Of a stretch of DNA of 64,000 nucleotides, positions 5,906 through 14,701 are shown in pieces. A program made the position numbers and the translations under genes. This stretch comes from Phycisphaerales bacterium (GTDB taxonomy: Bacteria; Planctomycetota; Phycisphaerae; Phycisphaerales; SM1A02). Below the pieces are notes generated by a model that worked only from the letters and a program-made list of their open reading frames with translations, ran no database searches and was not told the DNA's origin. The stretch lies in assembly GCA_022446965.1 (NCBI GenBank), contig JAKVBV010000008.1, positions 1-64,000 on the forward strand, written 5' to 3'. The stretch's first letter is position 1. The number at the start of each line of letters is the position of its first letter.

Positions 5906-8749
5906 TCACTTGGCGTCGTACCAATCTTGCGACACGGCGGCATCGACCACCAGCGGTACACGAAGATCCATCGCACCTTCCATGCTCGAGACAAGCAGAT
6001 CACGAGCAGCATCAGCCACCGCTTCTGGCACCTCGATCACGAGTTCGTCGTGCACCTGCAACACAAGCCGCGCCTCGGCATGGAGATCGGGCAGACGTGC
6101 ATGCAGGTTCAGCATGGCCAGTTTGATGAGATCAGCGGCCGACCCCTGCACCACGGAGTTGATCGCATGCCGTTCGGCAAGCGCACGCTCCTGACCATTG
6201 GAAGAGTCAATCGTGGGAATCTCACGGCGGCGGCCGGCCATGGTTTCCACGAAGCCGGTGTCTTGCGCCTGTGCCACACAGTCATCAAGAAACCGCTCGA
6301 TGCCAGGGAAACGCGCCTTGTAGTCACCGATGATCTGGCTCGCCCGCGCCACGCTGGTGCCTTCACCCAACCGACGCGACAGACCGAACGGCGTGATCCC
6401 GTACACGATGCCGAAGTTCACCATCTTGGCGGCTCCCCGCTGCTCGCTCGTCACGGCATCGGGCGATACACCAAAGACCTCGGCTGCGACCGCCCGGTGA
6501 ATGTCCTCGCCCGCTTCGAATGCGGTGATCAAGCCCTTGTCTTGCGACAGATGAGCCAACACCCGAAGCTCGACCTGCGAGTAATCAGCCGTCACCAGCA
6601 CGCAGCCCTCACGAGCGACGAAGGCTTTGCGAATGGCTCGGCCCAGGTCGGTGCGAATGGGGATGTTCTGCAGGTTGGGGTCGCTCGAACTCAGTCGCCC
6701 CGTGGCCGTGGCGATCTGGTTGAAGCGGGTATGCACGCGGCCCGTCTCAGGATTGATGCACGCCTTGAGTGCCACCAGATAGGTGCCCACCAACTTGGCC
6801 AGCTGTCGATACTCCAGCACAAGCCCGGGCAGTGGCGTGGTGACCTCCGGATCGGCGTCGAGCTTCTCGAGTACCTCGACATCGGTGGACGGCCCCGTCT
6901 TGCGACGCTTGATCACGGTCAGTCCAAGCCCGGGCACCTCGTCATCTTCAGCATTGAACAAGGCCGCCGCCAACTGCTTGGGTGAATCTGGATTCAATGG
7001 CCCGGGCGCGGCCTCGGCGATTTCCGCACGCAATGCTTCAAGCCGCCCCACCAGGCGATCACGTTGGCGATCGAGCTCGTCAGGATCCACTCGAACGCCG
7101 GTGAACTCCATGTCGGCGAGCACGGGGACCAGGGGATTCTCGAGATCGTCGAACAACGCACCAAGATTCTGTTCGTCCACCTGCGATCGAAGCGGCTCAA
7201 CCAGGCGCAACGTGATGTCGGCATCTTCCGCCGCATACGGCACGGCCGACTCCAACGCGACGGTGTCAAAGGAGGCCTGGTTCTTGCCCGTACCGATGAG
7301 CGACGTGATCGAAATGCAGTCCAGCCCCAGCAATCCCAGTGCCAGTGCGTCCATGCGGTGGCTCGAACGGGCGCCGTCCGCCACGTACGACATCACCATG
7401 GTGTCGGTGACCGTGCCGATCACTGAGATTCCGGCTCGACGCAACACCTTGAGATCGAACTTGGCGTTGTGTGCCACCATGTGCAGGTCGGGCGACTCAA
7501 GCACCGGCTTGAGAGCGGCAATCACCGTGGCCTCGTCGAGATGGGTTTCAGGTTCAGGCGACCGCACCGGGATGTACCAGCCACGTCCAGGCGTGACAGC
7601 CACGCACACGCCACAGAGTGAATCCTGCATGGGATCCAGACCGGTGGTTTCGGTGTCGATCGCCACCATGTCGGCTTCGACAATGGCGGCGACGACCTCA
7701 GTGAGTGCATCGGCGTCGAGTACCGCGGTGTAGTCGGCACTGGAGTCCGCAGGTCGCACGGTCTTTGCTTCAAGGCCGCCCCACAACGTGCCTGCGTCGG
7801 TGTCATCTCCAGCAGCAGCGGCATCGTCCCCTCCGGCGGTCGGCCCGGCAGCAGCGCGAATCAGTTTCTCCAACTGCGCGGGCGTACGGCGGAAGTCGAG
7901 GGTCTTGAACAGCGTCGATGGTGGCTCGAGTGGGAGATTCGCCAGATCAACAGCGGCATCGTCCCAATCAAAATCGAAGTCGAGATCATCCTTGAGCACC
8001 ACCAGCTCGCGATTGAGCAACAAGCGATCTTGTGCGCCCTCGAGGTTCTCACGGCGCTTGCCCTTGATCTCATCAATGTGCTGGTAGATGCCCTCAATGC
8101 TGCCGTATTGCAGGATCAACTTGGCGGCCGTCTTGGGACCAATCCCGGGCACGCCCGGGATGTTGTCCACGCTATCGCCCATCAAGCACAGCATGTCGAC
8201 CACATGATGCGCCTCCACCCCCTCGGTCTTGAACACATCGGACGGGGTTCGTACCACGTCACGCTGAGGATCGAAGATCTCCACGTGATCACCCACTATC
8301 TGCGTGAGGTCCTTGTCCGCCGAGATCACGCGCACCTGCATGTCTGGTCGAGACTCACGGGCTCGCCTGGCGATCGTCGCGATCACGTCATCGGCCTCGG
8401 CTCCTTCCACGCCCAGCAACGGAATCTGCAGCGCTTCAATCACCTCAAGGCATCGATCCACTTGCGGCCCGAAGTCGTCGGGCGCCTCTTCACGATTGGC
8501 CTTGTAGTCCGGATCGATTCCGCTGCGAAACGTGCCCGTGTCGCCTGACACATCAAGCGCCACGGCCAAGTGCGTGGGCGAACCGGCTTCGAGCAGGTTC
8601 ATGAGGATGTCGCAGAAGCCCGCGACCATTTTGGTGGGTTCGCGCGTCACGCTTGATGTCGAATACGGCCGACGCGCGTAGTACGCGCGAAAGAACTGCG
8701 AGTAGCCGTCGATCAGATAGAGCACTTCGCCGTCGGGCACGACGGTCAC
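5906..8749 (-). CDS. polA: DNA polymerase I with 5'-3' and 3'-5' exonuclease domains
   Basis: A 947-residue repair and Okazaki-processing polymerase with three domains in order. The 5' nuclease (1 to about 290) shows EADDVIATIA, SADKD and GDSVDNIPGVPGIGPKTA. An acidic Ala/Gly linker lies near 301-330. The proofreading exonuclease shows DTETTG at 365-370 and HNAKFDLKVL, and appears active. The polymerase domain shows DYSQVELRVLAHLSQD, KMVNFGIVYG and QVHDELVIEVP. The length is standard for a full PolA. The start is a GTG overlapping the stop of the glmU-like gene by four bases, so it is the last gene of the mreBCD-glmU-like-polA run. Its end faces the structured-RNA region. Confidence 0.97.
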   Translation of the reverse strand: MTVVPDGEVLYLIDGYSQFFRAYYARRPYSTSSVTREPTKMVAGFCDILMNLLEAGSPTHLAVALDVSGDTGTFRSGIDPDYKANREEAPDDFGPQVDRCLEVIEALQIPLLGVEGAEADDVIATIARRARESRPDMQVRVISADKDLTQIVGDHVEIFDPQRDVVRTPSDVFKTEGVEAHHVVDMLCLMGDSVDNIPGVPGIGPKTAAKLILQYGSIEGIYQHIDEIKGKRRENLEGAQDRLLLNRELVVLKDDLDFDFDWDDAAVDLANLPLEPPSTLFKTLDFRRTPAQLEKLIRAAAGPTAGGDDAAAAGDDTDAGTLWGGLEAKTVRPADSSADYTAVLDADALTEVVAAIVEADMVAIDTETTGLDPMQDSLCGVCVAVTPGRGWYIPVRSPEPETHLDEATVIAALKPVLESPDLHMVAHNAKFDLKVLRRAGISVIGTVTDTMVMSYVADGARSSHRMDALALGLLGLDCISITSLIGTGKNQASFDTVALESAVPYAAEDADITLRLVEPLRSQVDEQNLGALFDDLENPLVPVLADMEFTGVRVDPDELDRQRDRLVGRLEALRAEIAEAAPGPLNPDSPKQLAAALFNAEDDEVPGLGLTVIKRRKTGPSTDVEVLEKLDADPEVTTPLPGLVLEYRQLAKLVGTYLVALKACINPETGRVHTRFNQIATATGRLSSSDPNLQNIPIRTDLGRAIRKAFVAREGCVLVTADYSQVELRVLAHLSQDKGLITAFEAGEDIHRAVAAEVFGVSPDAVTSEQRGAAKMVNFGIVYGITPFGLSRRLGEGTSVARASQIIGDYKARFPGIERFLDDCVAQAQDTGFVETMAGRRREIPTIDSSNGQERALAERHAINSVVQGSAADLIKLAMLNLHARLPDLHAEARLVLQVHDELVIEVPEAVADAARDLLVSSMEGAMDLRVPLVVDAAVSQDWYDAK

Positions 8750-9930
8750 CCCTCGCCCAACGCGGTGATTCGAGCCACGAGTGCGTCGATCACATCTCGG
8801 TCACGACGTGCCATCATGGCGCCGGCGGCCTGCAGGAACTTGTCGGTACGATAGGCCCGCTCGCCGTCGTCAATGAGCCAACGCAGTGCACCGACGCATG
8901 TGGGCGGCGCGGCTGTCGTAGCCACCATGCAGCCGGTGCCGAGCACCGTGCCCGTCATCAGACGTGTGCCGATGGCCGTCTTCACATGATCTCCGATGAT
9001 CGACCCCAGGAAGGTGCGGCCAGTGCGCTCACGCGATGCGCCAGGCGACACGCGCATCGAAATCTCTCCGTAGGTATTCAACAGATTGGACGTGATCGTG
9101 CCCGCACCGAGATTCACCCACTCCCCAACATACGAATCACCCAGATAGCCGTGGTGTGCCTTGTTGCTGAACCCCTGCACGACCGAGGCCCCAATCTCGC
9201 CACCAATCTTGCAATGTGGCCCGATCACCGTGTTGGCCCGAATCACCGCACCATCGGTGACTGTTGCGCCTCGGCCCACGTGGCACGGTCCCGTGAGGAC
9301 GGCGCACGGGCGAATCGTGGCGTCGGCAGCAATGACGACCGGGCCATTGCCCGCGTCAATCACCACGCCTGGCATGACGGTCGCGGAGGGATGCACGCGG
9401 ACCGTGTTGCCCCCCACCACCTGGACATGCTTGGGGCATCCTTGCGGTGTGGACGAGGCGTGCAGGTCATCGAGAAGGCACGCGGACAGATGGGTCATCA
9501 GATCCCACGGTCGCCGCAACACCGGCACGTCGATCACCTGTGTGGCGACTCTGTCAGGCAGCTGATTCGTGGCGAGAAACGACTCGGCATCACCCTGATC
9601 GAGACACGCCGCAACCACGGTGCCGTCATCCGTACACGCCGCCTGGCAGCACTGCAGTTCGGGCAGGTCGCCCAGGCCCAGCCAGCGTCCGTTGATCAGC
9701 AGTAGATCGTCGCCGGCGGGCAGTGTGTTGACCGCTGTCTCTGTGGATGACGCCCAGAGTGATTCGATGGCTGCTGGCACCCACCATGCGGCGGGAAACT
9801 TGCCTAGGCGACGCTCGATGCGTTCCAAGGTGCGGTGGGCACCGGTACGAATGTCAAAGGCGGGCCGCAGGTCCGTCATGGGCCCGAGGCACCCACCCCC
9901 GTCGTCGTAGATCACCAGACTCGACACCAA
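8746..9930 (-). CDS. GlmU-like sugar-phosphate nucleotidyltransferase/acetyltransferase (alternative bacterial GlmU type)
   Basis: A 394-residue cytoplasmic protein that resembles the alternative GlmU family found in Bacteroidota, Chlorobiota and Planctomycetota. These proteins make UDP-GlcNAc for cell-wall and lipid precursors. The N-terminus (LVIYDDGG then LRPAFDIRTG) fits that family's divergent transferase domain. From about residue 175 a left-handed beta-helix of hexapeptide repeats is visible (VRVHPSATVMPGVVID, VIAADATIRPCAVL, VGRGATVTDGAVIRANTVIG). GFSNKAHHGYLGDS and LGAGTITSNL match the acetyltransferase active-site region. The start is TTG, directly abutting the mreD stop. Catalytic competence of the N-terminal half is not proven. 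Confidence 0.75.
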   Translation of the reverse strand: MVSSLVIYDDGGGCLGPMTDLRPAFDIRTGAHRTLERIERRLGKFPAAWWVPAAIESLWASSTETAVNTLPAGDDLLLINGRWLGLGDLPELQCCQAACTDDGTVVAACLDQGDAESFLATNQLPDRVATQVIDVPVLRRPWDLMTHLSACLLDDLHASSTPQGCPKHVQVVGGNTVRVHPSATVMPGVVIDAGNGPVVIAADATIRPCAVLTGPCHVGRGATVTDGAVIRANTVIGPHCKIGGEIGASVVQGFSNKAHHGYLGDSYVGEWVNLGAGTITSNLLNTYGEISMRVSPGASRERTGRTFLGSIIGDHVKTAIGTRLMTGTVLGTGCMVATTAAPPTCVGALRWLIDDGERAYRTDKFLQAAGAMMARRDRDVIDALVARITALGEG

Positions 9931-10515
9931 TCAACCTCCGCGTCGGCCAGCATAATCAAGCCGGCCGGGCGTCGTGTCGAATCGCCACCACCGCGATGTC
10001 ATCAACAGCACACCGCCGACGATGATGGCGAGAATGCCCGTCGCCACCGCGTCACCGCACAGGCGAAGCAGCACATCAACGGCCGGCTGCGGCACGGCCG
10101 CTTCGGTCCACGGCAGCCAGAAGCGAAGGGTGCGAATGCTGGTGACCGCCAACGCACTGGCCGCGGCCACGACACCAGCGACCGCCATCAGCGTGGGCAG
10201 CCGGGTACGGAACACTAGCCCACGGCACACCAACACGATCCACGCCGCGGCGGTCATGCCCAGCGCATGGGGCCCCAGAACGACGGCCATCGTGCCGCCA
10301 CTGCCACTGCCCGGCGCAACATCGAGCATGAGACCAGCCCACCAGCCCGCCCAAAGCGTGGCACGCGGCGACGCTTGCAGCGCGACAAACGCCACGAGGA
10401 TCGCCACCAGCGACGGCGCCGCGCCGCCCATCCACGAGATAGCGAACAGCGAACCGATACCCGCATCGAGGCCGGCGAAGATCACCAGCACCGGAAAGAA
10501 CACCAGCCACCTCAT
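9931..10515 (-). CDS. mreD: Rod-shape-determining membrane protein MreD
   Basis: A 194-residue inner-membrane protein with about five hydrophobic segments and little charged sequence between them, as in MreD. The assignment leans on position: its ATG overlaps the mreC stop by four bases, and mreB precedes mreC. MreD anchors the MreBCD elongation complex with RodA/PBP2. Sequence similarity alone would be weak, because this family diverges fast. The segment FPVLVIFAGLDAGIGSLFAI at the N-terminus resembles the first MreD helix. Confidence 0.72.
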   Translation of the reverse strand: MRWLVFFPVLVIFAGLDAGIGSLFAISWMGGAAPSLVAILVAFVALQASPRATLWAGWWAGLMLDVAPGSGSGGTMAVVLGPHALGMTAAAWIVLVCRGLVFRTRLPTLMAVAGVVAAASALAVTSIRTLRFWLPWTEAAVPQPAVDVLLRLCGDAVATGILAIIVGGVLLMTSRWWRFDTTPGRLDYAGRRGG

Positions 10516-11378
10516 TCGCCCACCTCCGAAGCCGTGGACACCACGGCCACCTGCACGATGGACTGCGGCGGCGCCGCGGGCATCACCACCACACGCTGAC
10601 GCAAAGGCGCCGCGTCGATGGGCTCGAGCGCCTGCACGTGTCCGACCACAAGGCCCTGCACGCGCGCAGGCCAGCCCGGATCGGTCAACATCAATGCATC
10701 GCCCACCTGCACGTCCACTCGTCGGTCAACGTCGGCCCGCAACGTACCCCGACCGTCAGGCTGCAGCAAAATACGGGCCAGAGGACGGGTCGTGTCGTCA
10801 GCACCACGCACCAGTGCCACTTCGATTGGGCCGGTGTCTGGATGTGCGACGGGCCGCACCAACAAACGCAGATCGGTGGCACGTTCGAGACGTCCCACCA
10901 ACCGCCGCCCCGATGCGACCACGACATCACCGACATGCAGGCGATCTTCGCCGACATCCGGCGGCTGCAGCTCGATGCGAGCCGTGGCATCACGAACTGC
11001 TCGGCCAGTCACCGCTCGGCTCAATGTTGTGGGCGGGATTGGGGCGCGAAGTGCTGAGTCCGGAAGGGACTCCAGCAGACGAACACGCGCGGCGAGTTCA
11101 TCGGCTCGAATGCGTTCTTGACGGAACAGTCGTTCCAGACGATCACGCTCAGCCTGGACAGCTTCGAGTGTGGCGGGATCCACAGGCTGCCCTTGGGCAT
11201 CTCGCCACGGACGCAGCCACCCGTTCAATGCCACGCCCATGCGAGCGAATGGCATCTGACCCACGCGGAGGATGTCGGCCACGTCATTGGACCAGCCTGA
11301 TGCCGATGGTGGCAGCAGCGCCGACACGGTGGTCAGCAGTAGCACGATCCCCAGCGCCAGACGCCGTCGCGAAAACAT
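10512..11378 (-). CDS. mreC: Rod-shape-determining protein MreC
   Basis: A 288-residue bitopic protein. A short basic N-terminus is followed by one membrane helix (RLALGIVLLLTTVSALLPP), then a coiled-coil stretch (TLEAVQAERDRLERLFRQER), then the beta-barrel domain that binds PBP2. RVRLLESLPD and GDVVVASGRRLVGRL lie within the expected MreC core. It acts in the periplasmic side of the elongasome. It starts 25 bases after mreB, with an AGGAGG site 13 bases upstream of the ATG, and overlaps mreD. Confidence 0.88.
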   Translation of the reverse strand: MFSRRRLALGIVLLLTTVSALLPPSASGWSNDVADILRVGQMPFARMGVALNGWLRPWRDAQGQPVDPATLEAVQAERDRLERLFRQERIRADELAARVRLLESLPDSALRAPIPPTTLSRAVTGRAVRDATARIELQPPDVGEDRLHVGDVVVASGRRLVGRLERATDLRLLVRPVAHPDTGPIEVALVRGADDTTRPLARILLQPDGRGTLRADVDRRVDVQVGDALMLTDPGWPARVQGLVVGHVQALEPIDAAPLRQRVVVMPAAPPQSIVQVAVVSTASEVGE

Positions 11379-11403
11379 GGGCCTGAGTCAGCCTCCTGCC
11401 GAA

Positions 11404-12456
11404 TCAGAGATCGTCGACGTCCGACTCCATGGTGGCCTTCCACATCTCGAGATTCTCGAGGTAGATGCTCGTGCCACGGGCCACACAAGTGAGCGGATCT
11501 TCAGCGATGGTCACATCCAGGCCGGTGTCGCGATTCAGCACGATGTCCAGGCCACGCAGCAGTGCGCCACCACCGACAAGGCAGATGCCGTTGTCCACGA
11601 GGTCGGCGGCCAGTTCCGGTGCGGCACGCTCGAGCGTCTGCTTCACAGCCTCGACGATGTCGCGGATTGGCTCCTGCAGTGCTTCGCGAATCTCTTCGCT
11701 GGTCACTTCGGTCTTGCGAGGCAAGCCCGAGAGATTGTCACGACCACGCACTTCCATGGTGGACTCTTCGCCGGTAGCAGCGGCGGAACCAATCTCGATC
11801 TTGATCCGCTCGGCCGTCTGCTCACCAATCGTGAGGTTGTACGTCTTCTTCATGTGACTGATGATGGCTTCGTCGAAGTCATCACCGGCCGTCCGCACCG
11901 ACTGGCACACGGCTATGTCGGCCAACGACATGATCGCCACTTCGGTCGTACCACCACCGATGTCCACCACCATCGAGGCGGTAGGTTCGGCAATCGGCAA
12001 TGCGGCACCGATGCCGGCAGCCATGGGCTCTTCAACCAGATACACCCGGCGAGCGCCAGCGCGTTCGGCGGAGTCGAGCACAGCACGCTTTTCGACAGCC
12101 GTAATGCCACTGGGCACGGCCACCACAACTCGGGGCGACACGATGCGCGCCTTGCCGGTGGCCTTGCGGATGAAGTACGACAGCATCGCCTCGGTGATCT
12201 CGAAGTCGCTGATCACGCCATCACGGAGGGGACGAATGGCGCTGATCGAGCCCGGCGTCTTGCCGAGCATCTCCTTGGCCTCCCAACCCACGGCGTTGCC
12301 GTTGTTGAGCACCCGATTGGTGCCCTTGTGTACGGCGACCACGGAGGGCTCATTCAGAATGATGCCCTCACCACGAACGGCCACGAGCGTGTTGCACGTG
12401 CCGAGATCAATACCCATGTCGACGCTGAACCAGCGCAATAGACGGTCGAAGACCAA
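11404..12456 (-). CDS. mreB: Actin-like rod-shape protein MreB
   Basis: A 350-residue bacterial actin that forms membrane-associated filaments guiding lateral wall synthesis. Actin-fold nucleotide motifs are clear: GIDLGTCNTLVAVRGEG (phosphate 1), VVDIGGGTTEVAIMSL (phosphate 2) and ICLVGGGALLRGLD (adenosine). The N-terminal RLLRWFSVD could be an amphipathic membrane helix. The start is TTG with a GGAGG site seven bases upstream and TATGAT further up. It heads the mreBCD-glmU-like-polA operon. Many planctomycetes lack mreB while phycisphaeral relatives often keep it, so its presence helps placement. Confidence 0.96.
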   Translation of the reverse strand: MVFDRLLRWFSVDMGIDLGTCNTLVAVRGEGIILNEPSVVAVHKGTNRVLNNGNAVGWEAKEMLGKTPGSISAIRPLRDGVISDFEITEAMLSYFIRKATGKARIVSPRVVVAVPSGITAVEKRAVLDSAERAGARRVYLVEEPMAAGIGAALPIAEPTASMVVDIGGGTTEVAIMSLADIAVCQSVRTAGDDFDEAIISHMKKTYNLTIGEQTAERIKIEIGSAAATGEESTMEVRGRDNLSGLPRKTEVTSEEIREALQEPIRDIVEAVKQTLERAAPELAADLVDNGICLVGGGALLRGLDIVLNRDTGLDVTIAEDPLTCVARGTSIYLENLEMWKATMESDVDDL

Positions 12457-12463
12457 AGCAGTC

Positions 12464-12488
12464 CCTCCAAGACAGACGGACCATCATA
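12464..12488 (-). promoter_or_regulatory. mreB promoter -10 and ribosome binding site
   Basis: On the minus strand TATGAT (12483-12488) is followed by GGAGG (12464-12468), which sits seven bases before the TTG start. This decides the non-ATG start of mreB and is an ordinary leadered unit. No clear -35 is seen. Confidence 0.55.
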
Positions 12489-12545
12489 GGACTTCACGGC
12501 CCACGCCGCAGGGCAGACGCATACCGGACCCGACCGGGCGTCAGG

Positions 12546-12728
12546 TCAGTTGCTGAGAATCTCGAAGGGCGTTGCGGCCTGCTGGCCTTCACTGGTGCTG
12601 CCATGTTCCATGTTGTGCAGCACCAGCCAGGTGGCACCGAGTGCCAGCACCAGCATCGCGATGGCGGACATGGCCGTGTAGACGTCCATGCCAGCCTTGG
12701 CCGTTGCCGAAGATCCGAAACGGCTCAT
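12546..12728 (-). CDS. Small single-pass membrane protein, unknown
   Basis: A 60-residue protein with one strong hydrophobic helix (about residues 17-39, MSAIAMLVLALGATWLVLHN) and short polar tails. The start codon overlaps the stop of the preceding coiled-coil membrane gene (TGATG), so the two are translationally coupled. I do not recognise the family. Its position just ahead of mreB and its coupling to a membrane coiled-coil protein suggest a partner in an envelope complex, but that is inference. Confidence 0.6.
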   Translation of the reverse strand: MSRFGSSATAKAGMDVYTAMSAIAMLVLALGATWLVLHNMEHGSTSEGQQAATPFEILSN

Positions 12729-13615
12729 CAGTTCTCGTCCTTCATCGCGTAGGCACGATGACCGGCTTCGACCAGTCCACGACCGGGATCTTCCAGTGTG
12801 AGCAGGCCTGTGGCACGGTTCAGATCAACCTTCAGCATGCGAAGCCGACCGAGGAACGTGCCCTCGTCGGCGACGGTCATGATCCAGCCTTCCTTCACGC
12901 CGTCTCGGGAACCGGCATCAATCTCCACGAGCGTGGTATCGCCGCGGGCGATGTCGATGACGTTGGCGGACAGGTTGCGGTCGGGCGCGATGCCTTCGAC
13001 CAGCGCGGCAGCGTTGTTGTCCAACGCACCGAATCGCACGGCGTAGGTTTCGAGTTGTTCCTGCAGACGCTGTTGCTCGGACTTGAGCTCGGCGTTCTCT
13101 TCCTGCAGCACACGGGTGACATCGGAGGCCACCTGCAACTGCGCTTCGGCCTGAGCAAGTTGCTCGTCGAGATCGACGCGTGCCTTTTCGGCGGTCAGCG
13201 TCTGTGCTCGTTGGCGATCAAGGTTCGCCACCAGCAGCTCGCTCAACTCGTTGCTCGTGGTCAGGCTCGTGGCCATGGCACGGGTGTTGGCTTCGCGGCT
13301 TGTGAGATTGCTGCGTGCTTCGAGCAGTTCCGCTTCCAATCTGGTGTTGGCACCAGCAAGCGTTTCAATCTGCGACACGCGTGATTGATCACGTTGACTC
13401 AGTGTTGTGACCTGCTCGTTGAGCGAGGCGATCTGCCCCTGGACTTGCGAGCGAGCCTGCTGCAGATCGTTGCGAGCGGCACGGAGCTGCGTCTGCAGTT
13501 CCAATGCGTCGGCACGCCAGTGCTCTTGGTTGAGCGTCGAGACGACAACCAGCGGCACCATGAAGATCGCCAGAAGCGAAACGAGAGTCACGAAGATCTT
13601 GGTGAGGATATGCAC
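12728..13615 (-). CDS. Membrane-anchored coiled-coil protein, unknown
   Basis: A 295-residue protein with an N-terminal membrane helix (about 5-27, FVTLVSLLAIFMVPLVVVST). It continues with roughly 150 residues of Gln/Ala/Glu/Leu heptads, probably a long coiled coil (about 35-190). A C-terminal globular part follows from about 195, containing DIARGDTTLVEIDAGSRDGV and GWIMTVADEGTFLGRLRML. The latter resembles a short beta domain of the MreC kind. The start is GTG. Downstream genes are the 60-residue membrane protein and then mreB. A scaffold role in envelope or division work is plausible but unproven. Confidence 0.65.
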   Translation of the reverse strand: MHILTKIFVTLVSLLAIFMVPLVVVSTLNQEHWRADALELQTQLRAARNDLQQARSQVQGQIASLNEQVTTLSQRDQSRVSQIETLAGANTRLEAELLEARSNLTSREANTRAMATSLTTSNELSELLVANLDRQRAQTLTAEKARVDLDEQLAQAEAQLQVASDVTRVLQEENAELKSEQQRLQEQLETYAVRFGALDNNAAALVEGIAPDRNLSANVIDIARGDTTLVEIDAGSRDGVKEGWIMTVADEGTFLGRLRMLKVDLNRATGLLTLEDPGRGLVEAGHRAYAMKDEN

Positions 13616-13693
13616 GAGTCGGATTCCGAAATGCTGTGCGAGCCCCTCCCACGGGGCACGGGCCTTCCTGACCCTTGTTCACAAGCAGGGTTT

Positions 13694-14701
13694 TTAGGGT
13701 CTGGAGGCCGTTTCGTCAATGGGGAGAGGGCGGGAAGATCGACGCTGGAGCAATGCTTTTGCAGCGGCGATCCGGACGTGGGTGTTGGTATCGGCCATGA
13801 GAGCCGCCAGAGCCTGATCTTGCCCCGGTAGATCGCCCTGCACGAGGGCCGTGGCGGCCTGGGCACGGATGTGTGGCTCCGCATTGTCGACAAAAAGAAT
13901 CGCGATTTCTGGCTGGGCTGCCTCTGGAGACAAAGCGCCGAGCGCCGCCACAGCGATCAACCGCAACTCAAGCCCCACCTTGCGTGGTCCAGAATCGAAT
14001 GCCATCTGCTCCAGGCCATGCCCCAAGCCGGTGTCCCCGAGCACGCCCGCCAGTTGTGCGGCAACGGCGATCAGTTCGGCATCGTCGGCCGAACCAAAGA
14101 AGGCGGCCCGGATTTCTTCAAGATGCGATCGCTCGCCCATCCGCACCAGCGCCTCGGCGATGGTCAGTTCCACCAGTCGCTGCTGACGCGCGTCGAGCTG
14201 CTCCAGCGGCCGGGCCAAGCTCGCACGCAGCAAACCAGCCGCCGATGGGTTCCCCAGCTTGCCAAGCACCATGGCGGCGTTGGCACGCGACACCGGATCG
14301 TCGCCCAGCACCATGGGCGCCAAGGCGCCCAGATCCGGTGACTGATCACAGCGGGCCATGGCATACATGGCTGCCGCACGCACCGAAGGCGATTGATCGT
14401 GCATCAGCGGACGGACAAGATCGATCAAGTCACACCGCTGCGCATCGCCAAGGCTCACCGCCGCCACAAAGCGCACGCCTTCGTTGGGATCAACGAGACC
14501 AAACTTGATGGCTTGCCCATGCGCCGCTTCGTCTGGCAAAAGACCTTCGATCGCGTTGGCCCTCGCCAGTGGATCGGGGCTCATCTGCGCCGCCTGCAGC
14601 ACGCTCACCGGACCGGAGCGATCTGGCGGAGGCGGCGATGTTGTTCGAGCGGTGGCGCACGCACCGCACACCAACACCACGGGCACGATCAAACATCGCA
14701 T
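13694..14701 (-). CDS. HEAT-repeat protein with export signal (possible lipoprotein)
   Basis: A 335-residue protein. It begins MRCLIVPVVLVCGACATA, a short export signal with a Cys at 15 that resembles a degenerate lipobox (CGA-C instead of the usual L-A-G-C pattern). The rest is a series of Ala/Leu-rich helical pairs of HEAT type (VRFVAAVSLGDAQRC, VRAAAMYAMARCD, SRANAAMVLGKLG, HIRAQAATALVQGD, HVRIAAAKALLQ). HEAT solenoids are protein-protein scaffolds. The frame is open to 14749, but the ATG at 14701 begins the signal. That start overlaps lnt by 13 bases, implying coupling to the lipoprotein acylation enzyme. Confidence 0.72.
   Translation of the reverse strand: MRCLIVPVVLVCGACATARTTSPPPPDRSGPVSVLQAAQMSPDPLARANAIEGLLPDEAAHGQAIKFGLVDPNEGVRFVAAVSLGDAQRCDLIDLVRPLMHDQSPSVRAAAMYAMARCDQSPDLGALAPMVLGDDPVSRANAAMVLGKLGNPSAAGLLRASLARPLEQLDARQQRLVELTIAEALVRMGERSHLEEIRAAFFGSADDAELIAVAAQLAGVLGDTGLGHGLEQMAFDSGPRKVGLELRLIAVAALGALSPEAAQPEIAILFVDNAEPHIRAQAATALVQGDLPGQDQALAALMADTNTHVRIAAAKALLQRRSSRPLPIDETASRP

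Noticed and set aside
5882-6985. A 367-codon plus-strand frame opposite polA
   Set aside because: It is antisense to the polymerase domain, whose motifs are intact.
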